From: an uncultured Christensenella sp.
GTDB lineage: Bacteria; Bacillota; Clostridia; Christensenellales; Borkfalkiaceae
Assembly: GCA_910585595.1 (NCBI GenBank)
Contig: CAJUET010000004.1
Span: forward strand, 1 to 64,000
Reading direction: 5' to 3'
DNA length: 64,000 nt
Shown here: positions 41,106 to 49,622 of the stretch, piece by piece
Layout: each line of letters opens with the position of its first letter
Position numbering within the stretch: the first letter of the stretch is position 1
Made by a program: the position numbers and the translations under genes
Notes under the pieces: generated by a model
What the model was told of the DNA's origin: nothing
The model's input: only the letters and a program-made list of their open reading frames with translations
Databases searched by the model: none

Positions 41106-41936
41106 ATGAAAGCAATTTCTTTCGAGGACGTTTCCTTCGCTTATGAGGAGAACTTCCTGTTTGAACATCTGAATTTCGAGGTTGAGGAGGGCGAGTTCGT
41201 CGCCGTACTCGGTCACAACGGGAGCGGTAAATCGACGCTCGCGCGCCTTTGCGACGGGCTTCTGACAGCCGATAAGGGCAAAATTTCCGTTTTCGGAAAA
41301 CCTGTCGAGGGCAAAAAGCTCTACGACATCCGTAAAGAAGTGGGGATCGTTTTTCAGAATCCCGATAATCAGGCGGTAGCCTCGATCGTGGAGGACGACG
41401 TTGCGTTCGGCGCGGAAAACATTGCTCTGCCCAGAAAGGAAATAAAAAAACGAATCGATTTTGCGCTTAACGCCGTGGGGATTCCCGATTTGCGCGAAGC
41501 GACGGTTTCCCGTCTTTCGGGCGGGCAGAAGCAGCGCGTGGCGATCGCAGGCGTGCTTGCCTTAAAACCGAAGATCATGATTTTAGACGAGGCGACCGCT
41601 ATGCTTGATCCGCGCGGGCGCAAAGAGATATGCGACGTCGTAAAAAAACTGCACAAAGAAGAGGGGATCACCGTTCTCTTTGTCACACACTTTATGGAAG
41701 AAGCGCTGCTTGCAGATCGTGCGATCGTTATGAATCAGGGAAAGATCGTAATGAACGCTTCGCCGAAAGAAATCTTTTCGCGCAGCGATGAACTTTTAAA
41801 GTACGGTCTCACTTTGCCGGCAATCGGCTACATTTCCAAAAGACTGCGCGAAGGGGGACTTGACGTTCCCGACACGCTCGACATTCAAACACTTGCAGAG
41901 GAGATCAAGAATTGCGTATCCAAGCGGAGCATTTAA
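41106..41936 (+). CDS. ecfA1: ECF transporter ATPase EcfA1
   Basis: A 276-residue ABC ATPase of the energy-coupling factor module. Walker A is GHNGSGKST (37-45), Q-loop VFQNPDNQ, signature LSGGQKQRVAIAG (around 138-150), Walker B IMILDEATAMLD and the H-loop VTHFMEE. With EcfA2 and EcfT it energises vitamin uptake through separate S-components. BioY (55085) and the S-protein at 56208 are candidate partners. The 3' end overlaps ecfA2 by 25 bases. Confidence 0.95.
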   Translation: MKAISFEDVSFAYEENFLFEHLNFEVEEGEFVAVLGHNGSGKSTLARLCDGLLTADKGKISVFGKPVEGKKLYDIRKEVGIVFQNPDNQAVASIVEDDVAFGAENIALPRKEIKKRIDFALNAVGIPDLREATVSRLSGGQKQRVAIAGVLALKPKIMILDEATAMLDPRGRKEICDVVKKLHKEEGITVLFVTHFMEEALLADRAIVMNQGKIVMNASPKEIFSRSDELLKYGLTLPAIGYISKRLREGGLDVPDTLDIQTLAEEIKNCVSKRSI

Positions 41937-42841
41937 GCTATACCTATAACGCGAAATCGCCCTTTGCGGTCGCCGCCTTAAAAGACGTTTCCCTCACCGT
42001 CGAGGAGGGGGACTTTTTCGGCGTAATCGGTCACACGGGGAGCGGAAAAAGCACCTTCGTTCAGCACCTGAACGGACTTTTGCGGCTTCCTTCTTCTCTC
42101 AAAAGGCGATACAGGCAAAAGGTCAAACGCGGTCAGACTCCGCCGCCTTTGCCGCAGTTGAGGGTGGGCGATTTCGATCTTGCCGACAGAAAGACGGATT
42201 TCCGCGCCCTTCGCGGTAAAGTCGGTATGGTCTTTCAGTATCCCGAATATCAGCTCTTTGCCGAGACGGTCGCTTCGGACGTTGCTTTCGGATATAAGAA
42301 TTTTGCCAAAAAGAAGCCGACGGACGAGGAGATCGAGTCTGCCGTCCGCGCCGCGCTCGGAGCGGTGGGGCTCGACTATTTGGAAATCAAGGATAAGTCG
42401 CCCTTCGATCTTTCAGGCGGGCAAAAGCGCCGCGTTGCGATTGCGGGAGTTATCGTTTCGCGCCCCGAAGTGCTCGTTCTGGACGAGCCTGCGGCGGGCT
42501 TGGACCCTGCGGGCAAGCGTGAGGTCATGGAGCTTTTACACAGGCTTCATCAAGAATGGTGTAAGACGGTCGTCGTCGTTTCGCACGACATGGATGAGAT
42601 TGCCGAAAACTGCAACCGCGTCGCCGTCTTTTCCGAAGGGGAAGTAAAGTTCGTGCTTCCGCCCTGCGAACTCTTTGAAAAGTCGGAAGAACTGACTGCG
42701 TTGGGACTCGATGTCCCTCTCACCGCAAAACTCACGTTTGCGTTAAGAGAGCGGGGACTGAAAATTAAAAACGATTTTACGGCAGAGGGCTTTATAAAGA
42801 GCGTTCTCGACTGTGCGAATAATATGGGGGAGAGCGAATGA
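41912..42841 (+). CDS. ecfA2: ECF transporter ATPase EcfA2
   Basis: A 309-residue ABC ATPase. Walker A is GHTGSGKST, signature LSGGQKRRVAIAG and Walker B VLVLDEPAAGLDP. A basic insertion (LKRRYRQKVKRGQTPPPLPQ) lies after the first alpha-helix. It starts with TTG at 41912, 8 bases after GAGGAG, inside the end of ecfA1, and it overlaps ecfT by 4 bases (ATGA). DEPAAGLDP is the EcfA2 type. Confidence 0.95.
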   Translation: MRIQAEHLSYTYNAKSPFAVAALKDVSLTVEEGDFFGVIGHTGSGKSTFVQHLNGLLRLPSSLKRRYRQKVKRGQTPPPLPQLRVGDFDLADRKTDFRALRGKVGMVFQYPEYQLFAETVASDVAFGYKNFAKKKPTDEEIESAVRAALGAVGLDYLEIKDKSPFDLSGGQKRRVAIAGVIVSRPEVLVLDEPAAGLDPAGKREVMELLHRLHQEWCKTVVVVSHDMDEIAENCNRVAVFSEGEVKFVLPPCELFEKSEELTALGLDVPLTAKLTFALRERGLKIKNDFTAEGFIKSVLDCANNMGESE

Positions 42842-43677
42842 AAGAGGTTTCGTTCGGGCAATACTACCCCGTAAAATCGTTCGTGCACAACATGAACCCC
42901 GCATTAAAAATTCTCTTTTTGATTGCCTATATCGTGGCGGTCTTTCTTGCAAAGAATTTTTACGGGCTGGCAGCGTGCGCGGGCGTTCTCCTTATCATTA
43001 TAATCTGTTCCCGCGTGCCCATTTTTAAGATATTGCGCGCGGTGAAGGGCATTCTCTTTTTGTTGATCTTTACCGCGGTCATCAACGTACTCTTCCACGG
43101 CGGGGAAGAGGTGTATTGGGGTAACGCCGAAACGGGCGTATATTACAAATACGGTATTATTCAGATCACGCAAGCGGGGATCGTGTTTTCGCTTTTTCTC
43201 ATTATAAGGCTTGTGCTTCTTGTGATCTGCTCTTCGCTCCTGACTTACACGACGAGCCCTGTTTCTCTTACGGACGGAATCGAGGCGATACTCACGCCCT
43301 TAAAGTGGGTGCGCTTCCCAGTACACGAACTTGCGCTTATCATGAGTATCGCGCTCCGTTTTATTCCAATTCTCATGGGTGAGACGGAACGGATCAAGAA
43401 CGCGCAGAAGGCGCGCGGCGCGGACTTCGAAAAGGGCGGACTTATTAAAAAGGTTAAGTCGTTCATTCCCGTTTTGGTGCCTTTGCTGTTATCGGCGTTC
43501 CGCAGGGCGGACGAGCTTGGCGACGCAATGGACGCCCGCTGTTATACGGGCGGAAGAAAGCGCACAAAATACAAAAAAATGCGTTTTACCTGGCGCGATC
43601 TGATCGGCTTTTTGACGGGGGCGGCGCTTGTTACGGGCGTTGTGCTGTTGAGGATCTATTTGGGGTCGCCGCTATGA
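42838..43677 (+). CDS. ecfT: ECF transporter transmembrane component EcfT
   Basis: A 279-residue integral membrane scaffold that couples EcfA1/A2 to S-components. Membrane helices lie at about 20-40, 42-58, 66-85, 108-130, 240-262. The two coupling motifs are AQKARGADF (around 186-194) and DAMDARCYTGG (around 225-235), the conserved A-x-R-G and A-R-x-x-x-G types. It overlaps truA by 4 bases; ecfA-ecfA-ecfT-truA is the standard Firmicutes order. Confidence 0.95.
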   Translation: MKEVSFGQYYPVKSFVHNMNPALKILFLIAYIVAVFLAKNFYGLAACAGVLLIIIICSRVPIFKILRAVKGILFLLIFTAVINVLFHGGEEVYWGNAETGVYYKYGIIQITQAGIVFSLFLIIRLVLLVICSSLLTYTTSPVSLTDGIEAILTPLKWVRFPVHELALIMSIALRFIPILMGETERIKNAQKARGADFEKGGLIKKVKSFIPVLVPLLLSAFRRADELGDAMDARCYTGGRKRTKYKKMRFTWRDLIGFLTGAALVTGVVLLRIYLGSPL

Positions 43678-44441
43678 AATACGTTTTGGGCGTCAGCTAC
43701 GACGGCACCGATTTTGCCGGTTGGCAAATACAAAAGAACGGGCGTACGGTGCAGGGCGTTTTAGAGCAGGCGGCTTTTGAGATCTTCCGCAAGGAAATCA
43801 AGATCAAGGGGAGCGGCAGAACGGATGCGGGCGTGCACGCGCATTTCCAGGTGTGCGAATTCGAGGCGGAAACCTCCGTTCCGGCAAAGAAGGTCCGCGA
43901 GTGTTTTAACAGAATTCTGCCCACTGACGTGAGCGTTTTGAAAAGCGCGGCGGCGCCCGAGGGCTTCGACTGCACGCGGGCGGCGAGAAAAAAAACTTAT
44001 TGCTACCGCGCCTATTATGCGGAATATCCGCTTCCGCTCTTCGAGCGTTACGAGGCAAGACTTAAAAATAAAATCGATACGCAGCGTATGCGTAAGGCGG
44101 CGGAATTGCTGATCGGCAGGCACGACTTTAAAGCGTTCTCCGCGACGGGATCTTCGGCAAAGACGAGCGAGCGGGAAATATATTCGATCGTGATTCGGGA
44201 GAACGCGGAAGGGCGCGGTGCGGTTCACTACGAAATCGAGGTGTGCGGAAACGGTTTCCTATATAATATGGTAAGGATCATTGCAGGGGAACTTTTCGGG
44301 ATCGGATCGGGAAAGGGGGACGGCGCAATCAAGAAAGCGCTCGAAACGGGAAAGAGAGAGCTGCTTGCAAAGACGATGCCGGCAAAGGGACTTGCTCTTT
44401 TGAATACGGAATACGGAATAAAATTATTTGAAAACGAATAA
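43674..44441 (+). CDS. truA: tRNA pseudouridine(38-40) synthase TruA
   Basis: A 255-residue enzyme that isomerises uridines in the tRNA anticodon arm. SYDGTDFAGWQIQ (8-20) and the catalytic aspartate in GSGRTDAGVHA (around 48-58) are diagnostic. The C-terminal FLYNMVRIIAGEL is also conserved. Length matches the family (about 245-270). Confidence 0.96.
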   Translation: MKYVLGVSYDGTDFAGWQIQKNGRTVQGVLEQAAFEIFRKEIKIKGSGRTDAGVHAHFQVCEFEAETSVPAKKVRECFNRILPTDVSVLKSAAAPEGFDCTRAARKKTYCYRAYYAEYPLPLFERYEARLKNKIDTQRMRKAAELLIGRHDFKAFSATGSSAKTSEREIYSIVIRENAEGRGAVHYEIEVCGNGFLYNMVRIIAGELFGIGSGKGDGAIKKALETGKRELLAKTMPAKGLALLNTEYGIKLFENE

Positions 44442-44451
44442 GGAGTGATAT

Positions 44452-45315
44452 ATGGAATATTTTGGGTATTTGCGCATACCGCAATACATCTTACAGTTTA
44501 CGAGGGGCGCTTCGGGCGGGATCTCTCTTGGCGAAATGTATATTCTGTTGGGGGTCGCGGGTGCGTTATATCTCATCAGTCTCGTTTTGGGCGGTCTTGC
44601 GCTTTACGTTATGGCGGAGAGGGCGGGAGTAAAGCACTCCTGGCTTGGTTTTATTCCGTTTGCGAACACCTACTACGCAGGTAAAGTTGCGGGGGAGTCG
44701 CCCTTTTTGGGGAAGAGAATGAAGCGATCGGGGCTCTACGCCATGATTGCGGAAATGGTCTATGTCGCGATCGAAATTATGAGTCTGTTATCGAGCATCC
44801 TGCTCGCGTCGCCGAAATACTACGAAACGAATTATGTGGACGGAGGCGGCTCTGTGCTCATCTTCAATTTGGCGAGCGTGCCCAAAGGACTTCGGTGGAT
44901 GGCGGGGGCTTCGACCTGGTTTTCGGTTTTGTCGATTCTTGCGGACCTTGTCATGATCTTGTTCCTTTGTGCGGTTTATAATTCGCTTTTCCGCAAATAC
45001 AGCCCGCGCGGCGCCTATTTTATGACCGTCTTTTCCGTGCTTTTACCCGTTCGCGCGTTTTTGCTGTTTGCCGTCAGAAACAGAGAACCCGTTGATTTTG
45101 ACGAGTATATGAAAGAGCGTATCGAACAGGCGATGCGGTCTGCGGGTATGTCGATGCCCGTTCAGGAGGTAAAGCCCGCCGATCCCTTTTCCGACTTTTC
45201 GGATGAGCCCGCCGCGTCTCCTTTTTCGGAGTTCGACGATCATGAAAATGCTCCGCCCGATTCTTATTCCGATCCTTTTTCCGATTCGGACGTAAACGAT
45301 AATAAAGAGGAATGA
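44452..45315 (+). CDS. Membrane protein with acidic Ser/Asp tail
   Basis: A 287-residue hypothetical protein with four or five helices (about 27-53, 95-117, 150-178, 195-215) and a soluble C-terminal tail of about 75 residues. The tail repeats PFSDFSDE, PFSEFDDH, PFSDSDVN. No family is recognised. AGGAGTGATAT precedes the ATG. It follows truA by 10 bases, so it is probably cotranscribed with the ecf operon. A terminator (45322-45350) ends the unit. Confidence 0.65.
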   Translation: MEYFGYLRIPQYILQFTRGASGGISLGEMYILLGVAGALYLISLVLGGLALYVMAERAGVKHSWLGFIPFANTYYAGKVAGESPFLGKRMKRSGLYAMIAEMVYVAIEIMSLLSSILLASPKYYETNYVDGGGSVLIFNLASVPKGLRWMAGASTWFSVLSILADLVMILFLCAVYNSLFRKYSPRGAYFMTVFSVLLPVRAFLLFAVRNREPVDFDEYMKERIEQAMRSAGMSMPVQEVKPADPFSDFSDEPAASPFSEFDDHENAPPDSYSDPFSDSDVNDNKEE

Positions 45316-45321
45316 TCAAAC

Positions 45322-45350
45322 GTAAAAGCGCTCCTAAGAGCGCTTTTTTC
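45322..45350 (+). terminator. Terminator of the ecf-truA operon
   Basis: AAAAGCGCTC pairs with GAGCGCTTTT, followed by further Ts. Confidence 0.85.
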
Positions 45351-45432
45351 GTGCGGAAACAATTTTGCGTACTAATTCCCCTAAATTCGACATAGATATA
45401 AATTAGTCTTTGTCGAAAAAAGGGGAATATGT

Positions 45433-45693
45433 ATGTGGGAGTATATTGAAGAGAGAGTTATCAAAGAAGGAAAGTACATTGTAGAAACGGGCTGTACCGT
45501 CCGCACCTGCGCAAAGGTCTTGGGTACGAGTAAATCCACCGTGCACAAAGACGTGACGGAGCGGCTTGCGGCGATAGATCCCGTATTATGGGAAAAGGCG
45601 AAGGCGGTTTTGTCCGTCAATTTAAAGGAGCGGCACCTGCGCGGAGGCGACGCCACAAAAAAGAAGTACGAGAGCAAATATCGGAAAACATAA
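45433..45693 (+). CDS. spoIIID: Sporulation transcription regulator SpoIIID
   Basis: An 86-residue HTH regulator of the mother-cell programme. WEYIEERVIKEGKYIVET (2-19), the HTH TCAKVLGTSKSTVHKDVTERL (29-49) and RHLRGGDATKKKY (around 68-80) follow B. subtilis SpoIIID closely. It acts after sigma E. Its presence, with the spoIIA operon, supports a complete sporulation pathway. A hairpin plus T-run (45698-45727) follows as terminator. Confidence 0.95.
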   Translation: MWEYIEERVIKEGKYIVETGCTVRTCAKVLGTSKSTVHKDVTERLAAIDPVLWEKAKAVLSVNLKERHLRGGDATKKKYESKYRKT

Positions 45694-45696
45694 AAA

Positions 45697-45930
45697 ATGC
45701 GGCGCGGTGAGCGCCGTATTTTTTTAAAACGGCTTGAAAAAGCGTTCGTGCTCTATTCCACGCCGTCGTATGATTTAAAGAGGTACGATATTATCGCCTG
45801 GGAAAAGTCCGACCAGATTTTATATATTTCTCCGTCGAACGATACGGTGATACTGCGCACGGGCAAGACTGACGGCGGCGTATCCGATTGGGTCGGAGCG
45901 TTGAAAGAATTGATAAACTCGATCGATTAA
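45697..45930 (+). CDS. Small hypothetical protein, start uncertain
   Basis: A 77-residue frame. Its first codons coincide with the spoIIID terminator hairpin (GCGGCGC/GCGCCG then T-run), so the ATG at 45697 is doubtful and a later GTG near 45750 may be used. The rest (AFVLYSTPSYDLKRYDIIAW, then ILYISPSNDTVILRTG) looks like a real folded domain. No family recognised. Confidence 0.4.
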   Translation: MRRGERRIFLKRLEKAFVLYSTPSYDLKRYDIIAWEKSDQILYISPSNDTVILRTGKTDGGVSDWVGALKELINSID

Positions 45931-46102
45931 AAAAGGTTCGGAATTACGGTAATTCCCATAGGGAATTTAATAAAATGCAAATAAAAAGATTTAGGCATAG
46001 CGTTAAGTTGTGCCTTTTCTGTATTTTTTCGTGGACGAATTAGGCTACTCGTAGCCTGGTGAGATATAGATATGATTTATATTTCGCGCTAAATTCAATC
46101 GG

Positions 46103-46131
46103 TTGCGTTCTTTCATTTTTCGTGATATAAT
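46103..46131 (+). promoter_or_regulatory. Sigma-A promoter
   Basis: TTGCGT (46103-46108), 17-base spacer, TATAAT (46126-46131), 38 bases before the oxidase-like gene. Confidence 0.7.
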
Positions 46132-46169
46132 GATTGTACGATAAACAGTAATTTAACGGAGAAAAAACA

Positions 46170-46583
46170 ATGGATAAAACACAAATTTTGCAATTTATAT
46201 CGGAACAAAAAACGGCTTTTATTGCCTCTGTCAACGAGCAAGGTTTTCCCGTAATAAGGGCAATGCTTGCCCCTCGCAAAATAGACGGTAACGAAATCTA
46301 TTTCAGTACAAATACTTCGTCTAATAAAATCAAACAATATTTAGCAAACAATAAAGCGTGCGTCTATTTTTACAAACGCGGAAGATTCAAGTATCAGGGC
46401 GTATCGATTACGGGCGAAATGCAGGTTTGTACCGATCAAGCAACCAAAGACGCAATTTGGCGTTTCGGCGACAAGCTGTTTTACAAACAAGGCGTAACCG
46501 ACCCCGATTATTGCGTATTGAAATTTGTAGGCAAAAAAGCCGAGTATTATTGCGATTTTAAGATTGAAACGATAGAACTGTAA
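46170..46583 (+). CDS. Pyridoxamine 5'-phosphate oxidase-like flavin protein
   Basis: A 137-residue split-barrel protein. TAFIASVNEQGFPVIRAM (14-31), NEIYFSTNTSSNKIKQYLAN and KACVYFYKRGRFKYQGVSI match the general PNPOx-like family (FMN- or F420-binding), many members of which are general-stress or nitroreductase-like proteins. It is a single gene with its own promoter and terminator and is AT-rich relative to its neighbours. The substrate is unknown. Confidence 0.82.
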   Translation: MDKTQILQFISEQKTAFIASVNEQGFPVIRAMLAPRKIDGNEIYFSTNTSSNKIKQYLANNKACVYFYKRGRFKYQGVSITGEMQVCTDQATKDAIWRFGDKLFYKQGVTDPDYCVLKFVGKKAEYYCDFKIETIEL

Positions 46584-46617
46584 ATTTCAATTTGTCTTTC
46601 TAAATAGTTTGTAGTAA

Positions 46618-46650
46618 AAAGCTCTCGAACATATCGTTCGAGAGCTTTTG
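46618..46650 (+). terminator. Terminator after the PNPOx-like gene
   Basis: AAAAGCTCTCGAAC pairs with GTTCGAGAGCTTTT (loop ATATC). Confidence 0.8.
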
Positions 46651-46728
46651 TCCTCGCTTGAAAGTATAACTCTTAAAAATTTAGTATTTAATTCCCTATG
46701 AGAAGTGCGCATTATCCGAACCTTTTTT

Positions 46729-47253
46729 CTATCTATGGAAGATGCTTTTTCCGTTTGAGTCGATGGCGACGACGAGGGGGAAGTCTTCGATCTGCATTTT
46801 ATAGATCGCTTCGCTTAACAAATCGGGAAAGGCGACGAGTTCGCACTGCCTGATCGCGTTGCCGTAGAACGCGCCCGCGCCGCCGATTGCCGCAAAATAG
46901 ATCGCCTTCTTTTCTTCGATGGCGATTCTTGTCTCTTCGCTCATTTCGCCCTTGCCGACCATGCCGCCGAGACCGAGCTTCAAAAGACGGGGCGCAAAGG
47001 CGTTCATGCGGGCGGAGGTCGTCGGTCCGCAGCTTCCGCATGCCTTTCCCTCGGGCGCAGGGCAGGGACCCGCGTAATAGATAAACGCACCTTCGAGCGG
47101 AAAAGGAAGCGGTTTGTTTTCGTCTAAAAGCGCGAATATGCGCTTGTGTGCACAGTCGCGTGCGGTGTACACCGTCCCCGAAGCGAGTACGCAGTCGCCT
47201 GCGCGCAGTTCCTTTTTGTCTTTTTCCGAAAGCGGAAGAGTGACTTTTTTCAT
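46729..47253 (-). CDS. fumB: Class I fumarase / tartrate dehydratase, beta subunit
   Basis: This gene encodes 174 residues. It forms the C-terminal half of the iron-sulfur hydro-lyase that interconverts fumarate and malate. Family motifs are YYAGPCPAPEGKACGSCGPTTSARM (here given in parts: YYAGPCP, SCGPTTSARM, around 65-85) and GKGEMSEET, IGGAGAFYG. The ATG at 47253 overlaps the alpha stop (ATGA); an upstream ATG-like start at 47286 lies within the alpha gene. Fum-type or L-tartrate-type specificity cannot be told apart by eye. Confidence 0.9.
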   Translation of the reverse strand: MKKVTLPLSEKDKKELRAGDCVLASGTVYTARDCAHKRIFALLDENKPLPFPLEGAFIYYAGPCPAPEGKACGSCGPTTSARMNAFAPRLLKLGLGGMVGKGEMSEETRIAIEEKKAIYFAAIGGAGAFYGNAIRQCELVAFPDLLSEAIYKMQIEDFPLVVAIDSNGKSIFHR

Positions 47254-48086
47254 ATCGTCTCCTTTTCGCACCTTACGCAGTGGCATTGGATATTCACTGC
47301 GACAGGGAGTCCCGCAATGTGGGTGGGGGCGATTTCGCAGGATACGCCGAGCGCGGTCACTTTTCCGCCGAAGCCCTGCGCGCCGATTCCGAGCGAGTTG
47401 ATTTTTTCAAGCGCCTCTTCTTCGATCGAGGAGACATCCGCTCTTTCGTTGCGGGAGCCAACCTCGCGCATAAGCGCTTTCTTGGCGAGGAACGCCGCGC
47501 CGTCGAACGAACCACCGATCCCGACGCCCACATAGACGGGCGGGCAGGGGCGGGAGCCGGCGAGTTTCACCGCTTCGACGATCGCTTTGACGATCCCGTC
47601 CCGTCCCTCGGCAGGGGTGAGCATATAGAGGCGCGACATATTTTCGCTGCCGAAGCCCTTGGGGAGAAAGGTGACTTTGACTTTGTCGCCCGCTACGATT
47701 TCGGTATGCAGTCGGGCGGGCGTGTTATCGCCTGTGTTGACGCGGGTCAAAGGGTCGCAGACGCTCTTTCTGAAATGTCCCTCGCAGTAAGCTCTTCTGA
47801 CGCCGTCGTCAACGGCTTCCGTCAAGGGCGCGCCCGTTAAATGAACGTCCTGCCCGATTTCGAGGAGTACGACCGCCATGCCCGTATCCTGGCAGACGGG
47901 CATTTTTTCCCTTTGGGCGATCTTTTCGTTCTCTATGAGAGATTCGAGCGCGAAAGCCGCCGCGCCGCTTTCGTTTTGGGAAGCGTTTAACAGGGCGGTT
48001 CTGCATGAATCGGTCAGGGTAAGCCCTGCCTTTGCGGCAAGGCGGTACACGCAGTCTGAAAGTAATTTCGTATCGAGCGTTCGCAT
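47250..48086 (-). CDS. fumA: Class I fumarase / tartrate dehydratase, alpha subunit
   Basis: A 278-residue subunit carrying the [4Fe-4S] cluster. The first Cys is in MPVCQDTGMAVV (around 61-72), with the others near SRPCPPVYVGVGIGG and the C-terminal IQCHCVR. GSENMSRLYML is the conserved middle motif. It works with the overlapping downstream beta-subunit gene. The two-gene form is typical of anaerobes. Confidence 0.92.
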   Translation of the reverse strand: MRTLDTKLLSDCVYRLAAKAGLTLTDSCRTALLNASQNESGAAAFALESLIENEKIAQREKMPVCQDTGMAVVLLEIGQDVHLTGAPLTEAVDDGVRRAYCEGHFRKSVCDPLTRVNTGDNTPARLHTEIVAGDKVKVTFLPKGFGSENMSRLYMLTPAEGRDGIVKAIVEAVKLAGSRPCPPVYVGVGIGGSFDGAAFLAKKALMREVGSRNERADVSSIEEEALEKINSLGIGAQGFGGKVTALGVSCEIAPTHIAGLPVAVNIQCHCVRCEKETI

Positions 48087-48155
48087 AAAAGCCTCTGTAA
48101 GAAAATAAACTTTTTCTTATTATATAATAAATTCGGGAAAAAGCAAAGTTTTTAT

Positions 48156-48184
48156 TTGAGTATTTTCCGATTTTCCTGTATAAT
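48156..48184 (+). promoter_or_regulatory. Sigma-A promoter
   Basis: TTGAGT (48156-48161), 17-base spacer, TATAAT (48179-48184). The next start codon is only 7 bases away, so the transcript may be almost leaderless, or another promoter exists. Confidence 0.6.
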
Positions 48185-48190
48185 GAAATT

Positions 48191-49165
48191 ATGAAAAAAC
48201 AGGAAGAAGCGGTAAAGAGTGCGGAAGAGATAGAACGGGAGTTCCGCAGAAAATGCTTGGGCGAGGCAGGAATCGGTTATTCCGCAGGCGCGGTGTTGAT
48301 CGTTTTGATTACGGTATTGTTTTCGCTTATCGTAGGAATGTCGACGACCTTTCCCAAAGACGTTTTGACCGGCGAAACGATTTACCCCGATTGGTACCGT
48401 TATTGCTCGTACCTTCTTCCCCAGCTCTGTCTTGCGGGGGCGGCGCTTTTGTATTTTTTGCGCACCAAAGAACCTGTCCGCGTTGTGACAAAGCCCTGTA
48501 AATGGTATTACTTTTTCATTGCAATGGCGATTCAGCTCGGATTGCTTTTTTCGGTTTCCGAGCTCAACGAGCTGTTCGTCAAGGGCTTGCAGGCGCTCGG
48601 CTATAAATCGGATTCCGTTTCACCTCCTTCGCTCGACGGCTGGAATCTTCTGCCTGCGATCATCGTGATCGCGGTGCTGCCCGCGATCTTCGAGGAAACT
48701 CTGTTCCGCGGGATCATTTCGCGCAATATGTACGCAAGCGGTTGGGGAGTCGTTCCTACGGTCTTTATTGCGGGTGCGCTCTTTTCCGTATATCACGGCA
48801 ACCCCGTGCAGACGCTGTATCAGTTCGTTTCGGGCGTGTGCCTTACCTTTGTTGCGGTTAAGGCGGGGAGCGTTTTCCCGACCGTAATAGCGCACTTTTT
48901 GAATAACGCACTCATTCTCGGGTTGAGTTCGGCGGGTATAAATTCACTGTGGGAGAGCTTACCGCTCGGGGCGTATATCGCCGTAATAGCGGTTGGGGCG
49001 TTGCTCTTTATGGGTGCGCTCGCCTTCTTGATTTTCTTCGATAAGAAGGGAAACCAAAAGGGAAGGGCGGTCAACGGGAAGAGGTTCTTTTTCTGCGCCG
49101 CGGCGGGAATCGGGGTCTGTGCGATCGAGTGGGGCGTTCAGCTTATCATAGGTTTTATAGGATGA
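48191..49165 (+). CDS. CPBP family intramembrane metalloprotease
   Basis: A 324-residue membrane protein with about eight helices. The CPBP/CAAX-protease (Abi) motifs are EETLFRGIISRNMY (around 174-187, the EExxxR box), SVYHGNPVQTLYQF (FxxxH-type) and PTVIAHFLNNA (HxxxN/B). It may process a peptide or membrane substrate, or act in bacteriocin immunity. It overlaps rlmH by 4 bases. Confidence 0.87.
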   Translation: MKKQEEAVKSAEEIEREFRRKCLGEAGIGYSAGAVLIVLITVLFSLIVGMSTTFPKDVLTGETIYPDWYRYCSYLLPQLCLAGAALLYFLRTKEPVRVVTKPCKWYYFFIAMAIQLGLLFSVSELNELFVKGLQALGYKSDSVSPPSLDGWNLLPAIIVIAVLPAIFEETLFRGIISRNMYASGWGVVPTVFIAGALFSVYHGNPVQTLYQFVSGVCLTFVAVKAGSVFPTVIAHFLNNALILGLSSAGINSLWESLPLGAYIAVIAVGALLFMGALAFLIFFDKKGNQKGRAVNGKRFFFCAAAGIGVCAIEWGVQLIIGFIG

Positions 49166-49599
49166 TCAAAATCAATTTCGTCTGCGTAGGCAATCTTAAA
49201 GAAAAGTTTTTTGCGGAGGCGGCGGAGGAGTACTTAAAACGCCTTTCGCGCTTTTGTAAAGCGGAAGTAAAAGAACTTCCCGAAAAAAACAACCCCGAAG
49301 AGGAGGCGGAGAGCGTTCTGCGCGCCTTAAAGGGACGGGTCGTTGCGCTCGCCGTCGAAGGGAAGAAACGTTCGTCGGAGGCGTTTGCAAAGGAGGTCGC
49401 GGCTTTTACGGACAGGGGCGAGGAAATCACCTTTGTGATCGGTTCTTCCGAGGGGCTTTCGCAAAGGGTCAAGGAACGGGCGGACGAGCTTTTGTCCTTT
49501 TCGGATATGACCTTTCCGCACAGACTCATGCGCGTGATTTTATTGGAGCAGGTGTACCGAGCGTTCATGATCAACGCGGGGGCAAAGTATCATAAATGA
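49162..49599 (+). CDS. rlmH: 23S rRNA pseudouridine1915 N3-methyltransferase RlmH
   Basis: A 145-residue SPOUT methyltransferase. VCVGNLKEKFFAEAAEEYLKRL near the N-terminus (given here in parts: CVGNLKEKF, EYLKRL), FVIGSSEGLS (around 96-105) and MTFPHRLMRVILLEQVYRA (around 120-138) are diagnostic. The start at 49162 matches the family N-terminus and overlaps the previous stop. Confidence 0.95.
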   Translation: MIKINFVCVGNLKEKFFAEAAEEYLKRLSRFCKAEVKELPEKNNPEEEAESVLRALKGRVVALAVEGKKRSSEAFAKEVAAFTDRGEEITFVIGSSEGLSQRVKERADELLSFSDMTFPHRLMRVILLEQVYRAFMINAGAKYHK

Positions 49600-49622
49600 G
49601 CCGAGCCGTCATACGATGACGC

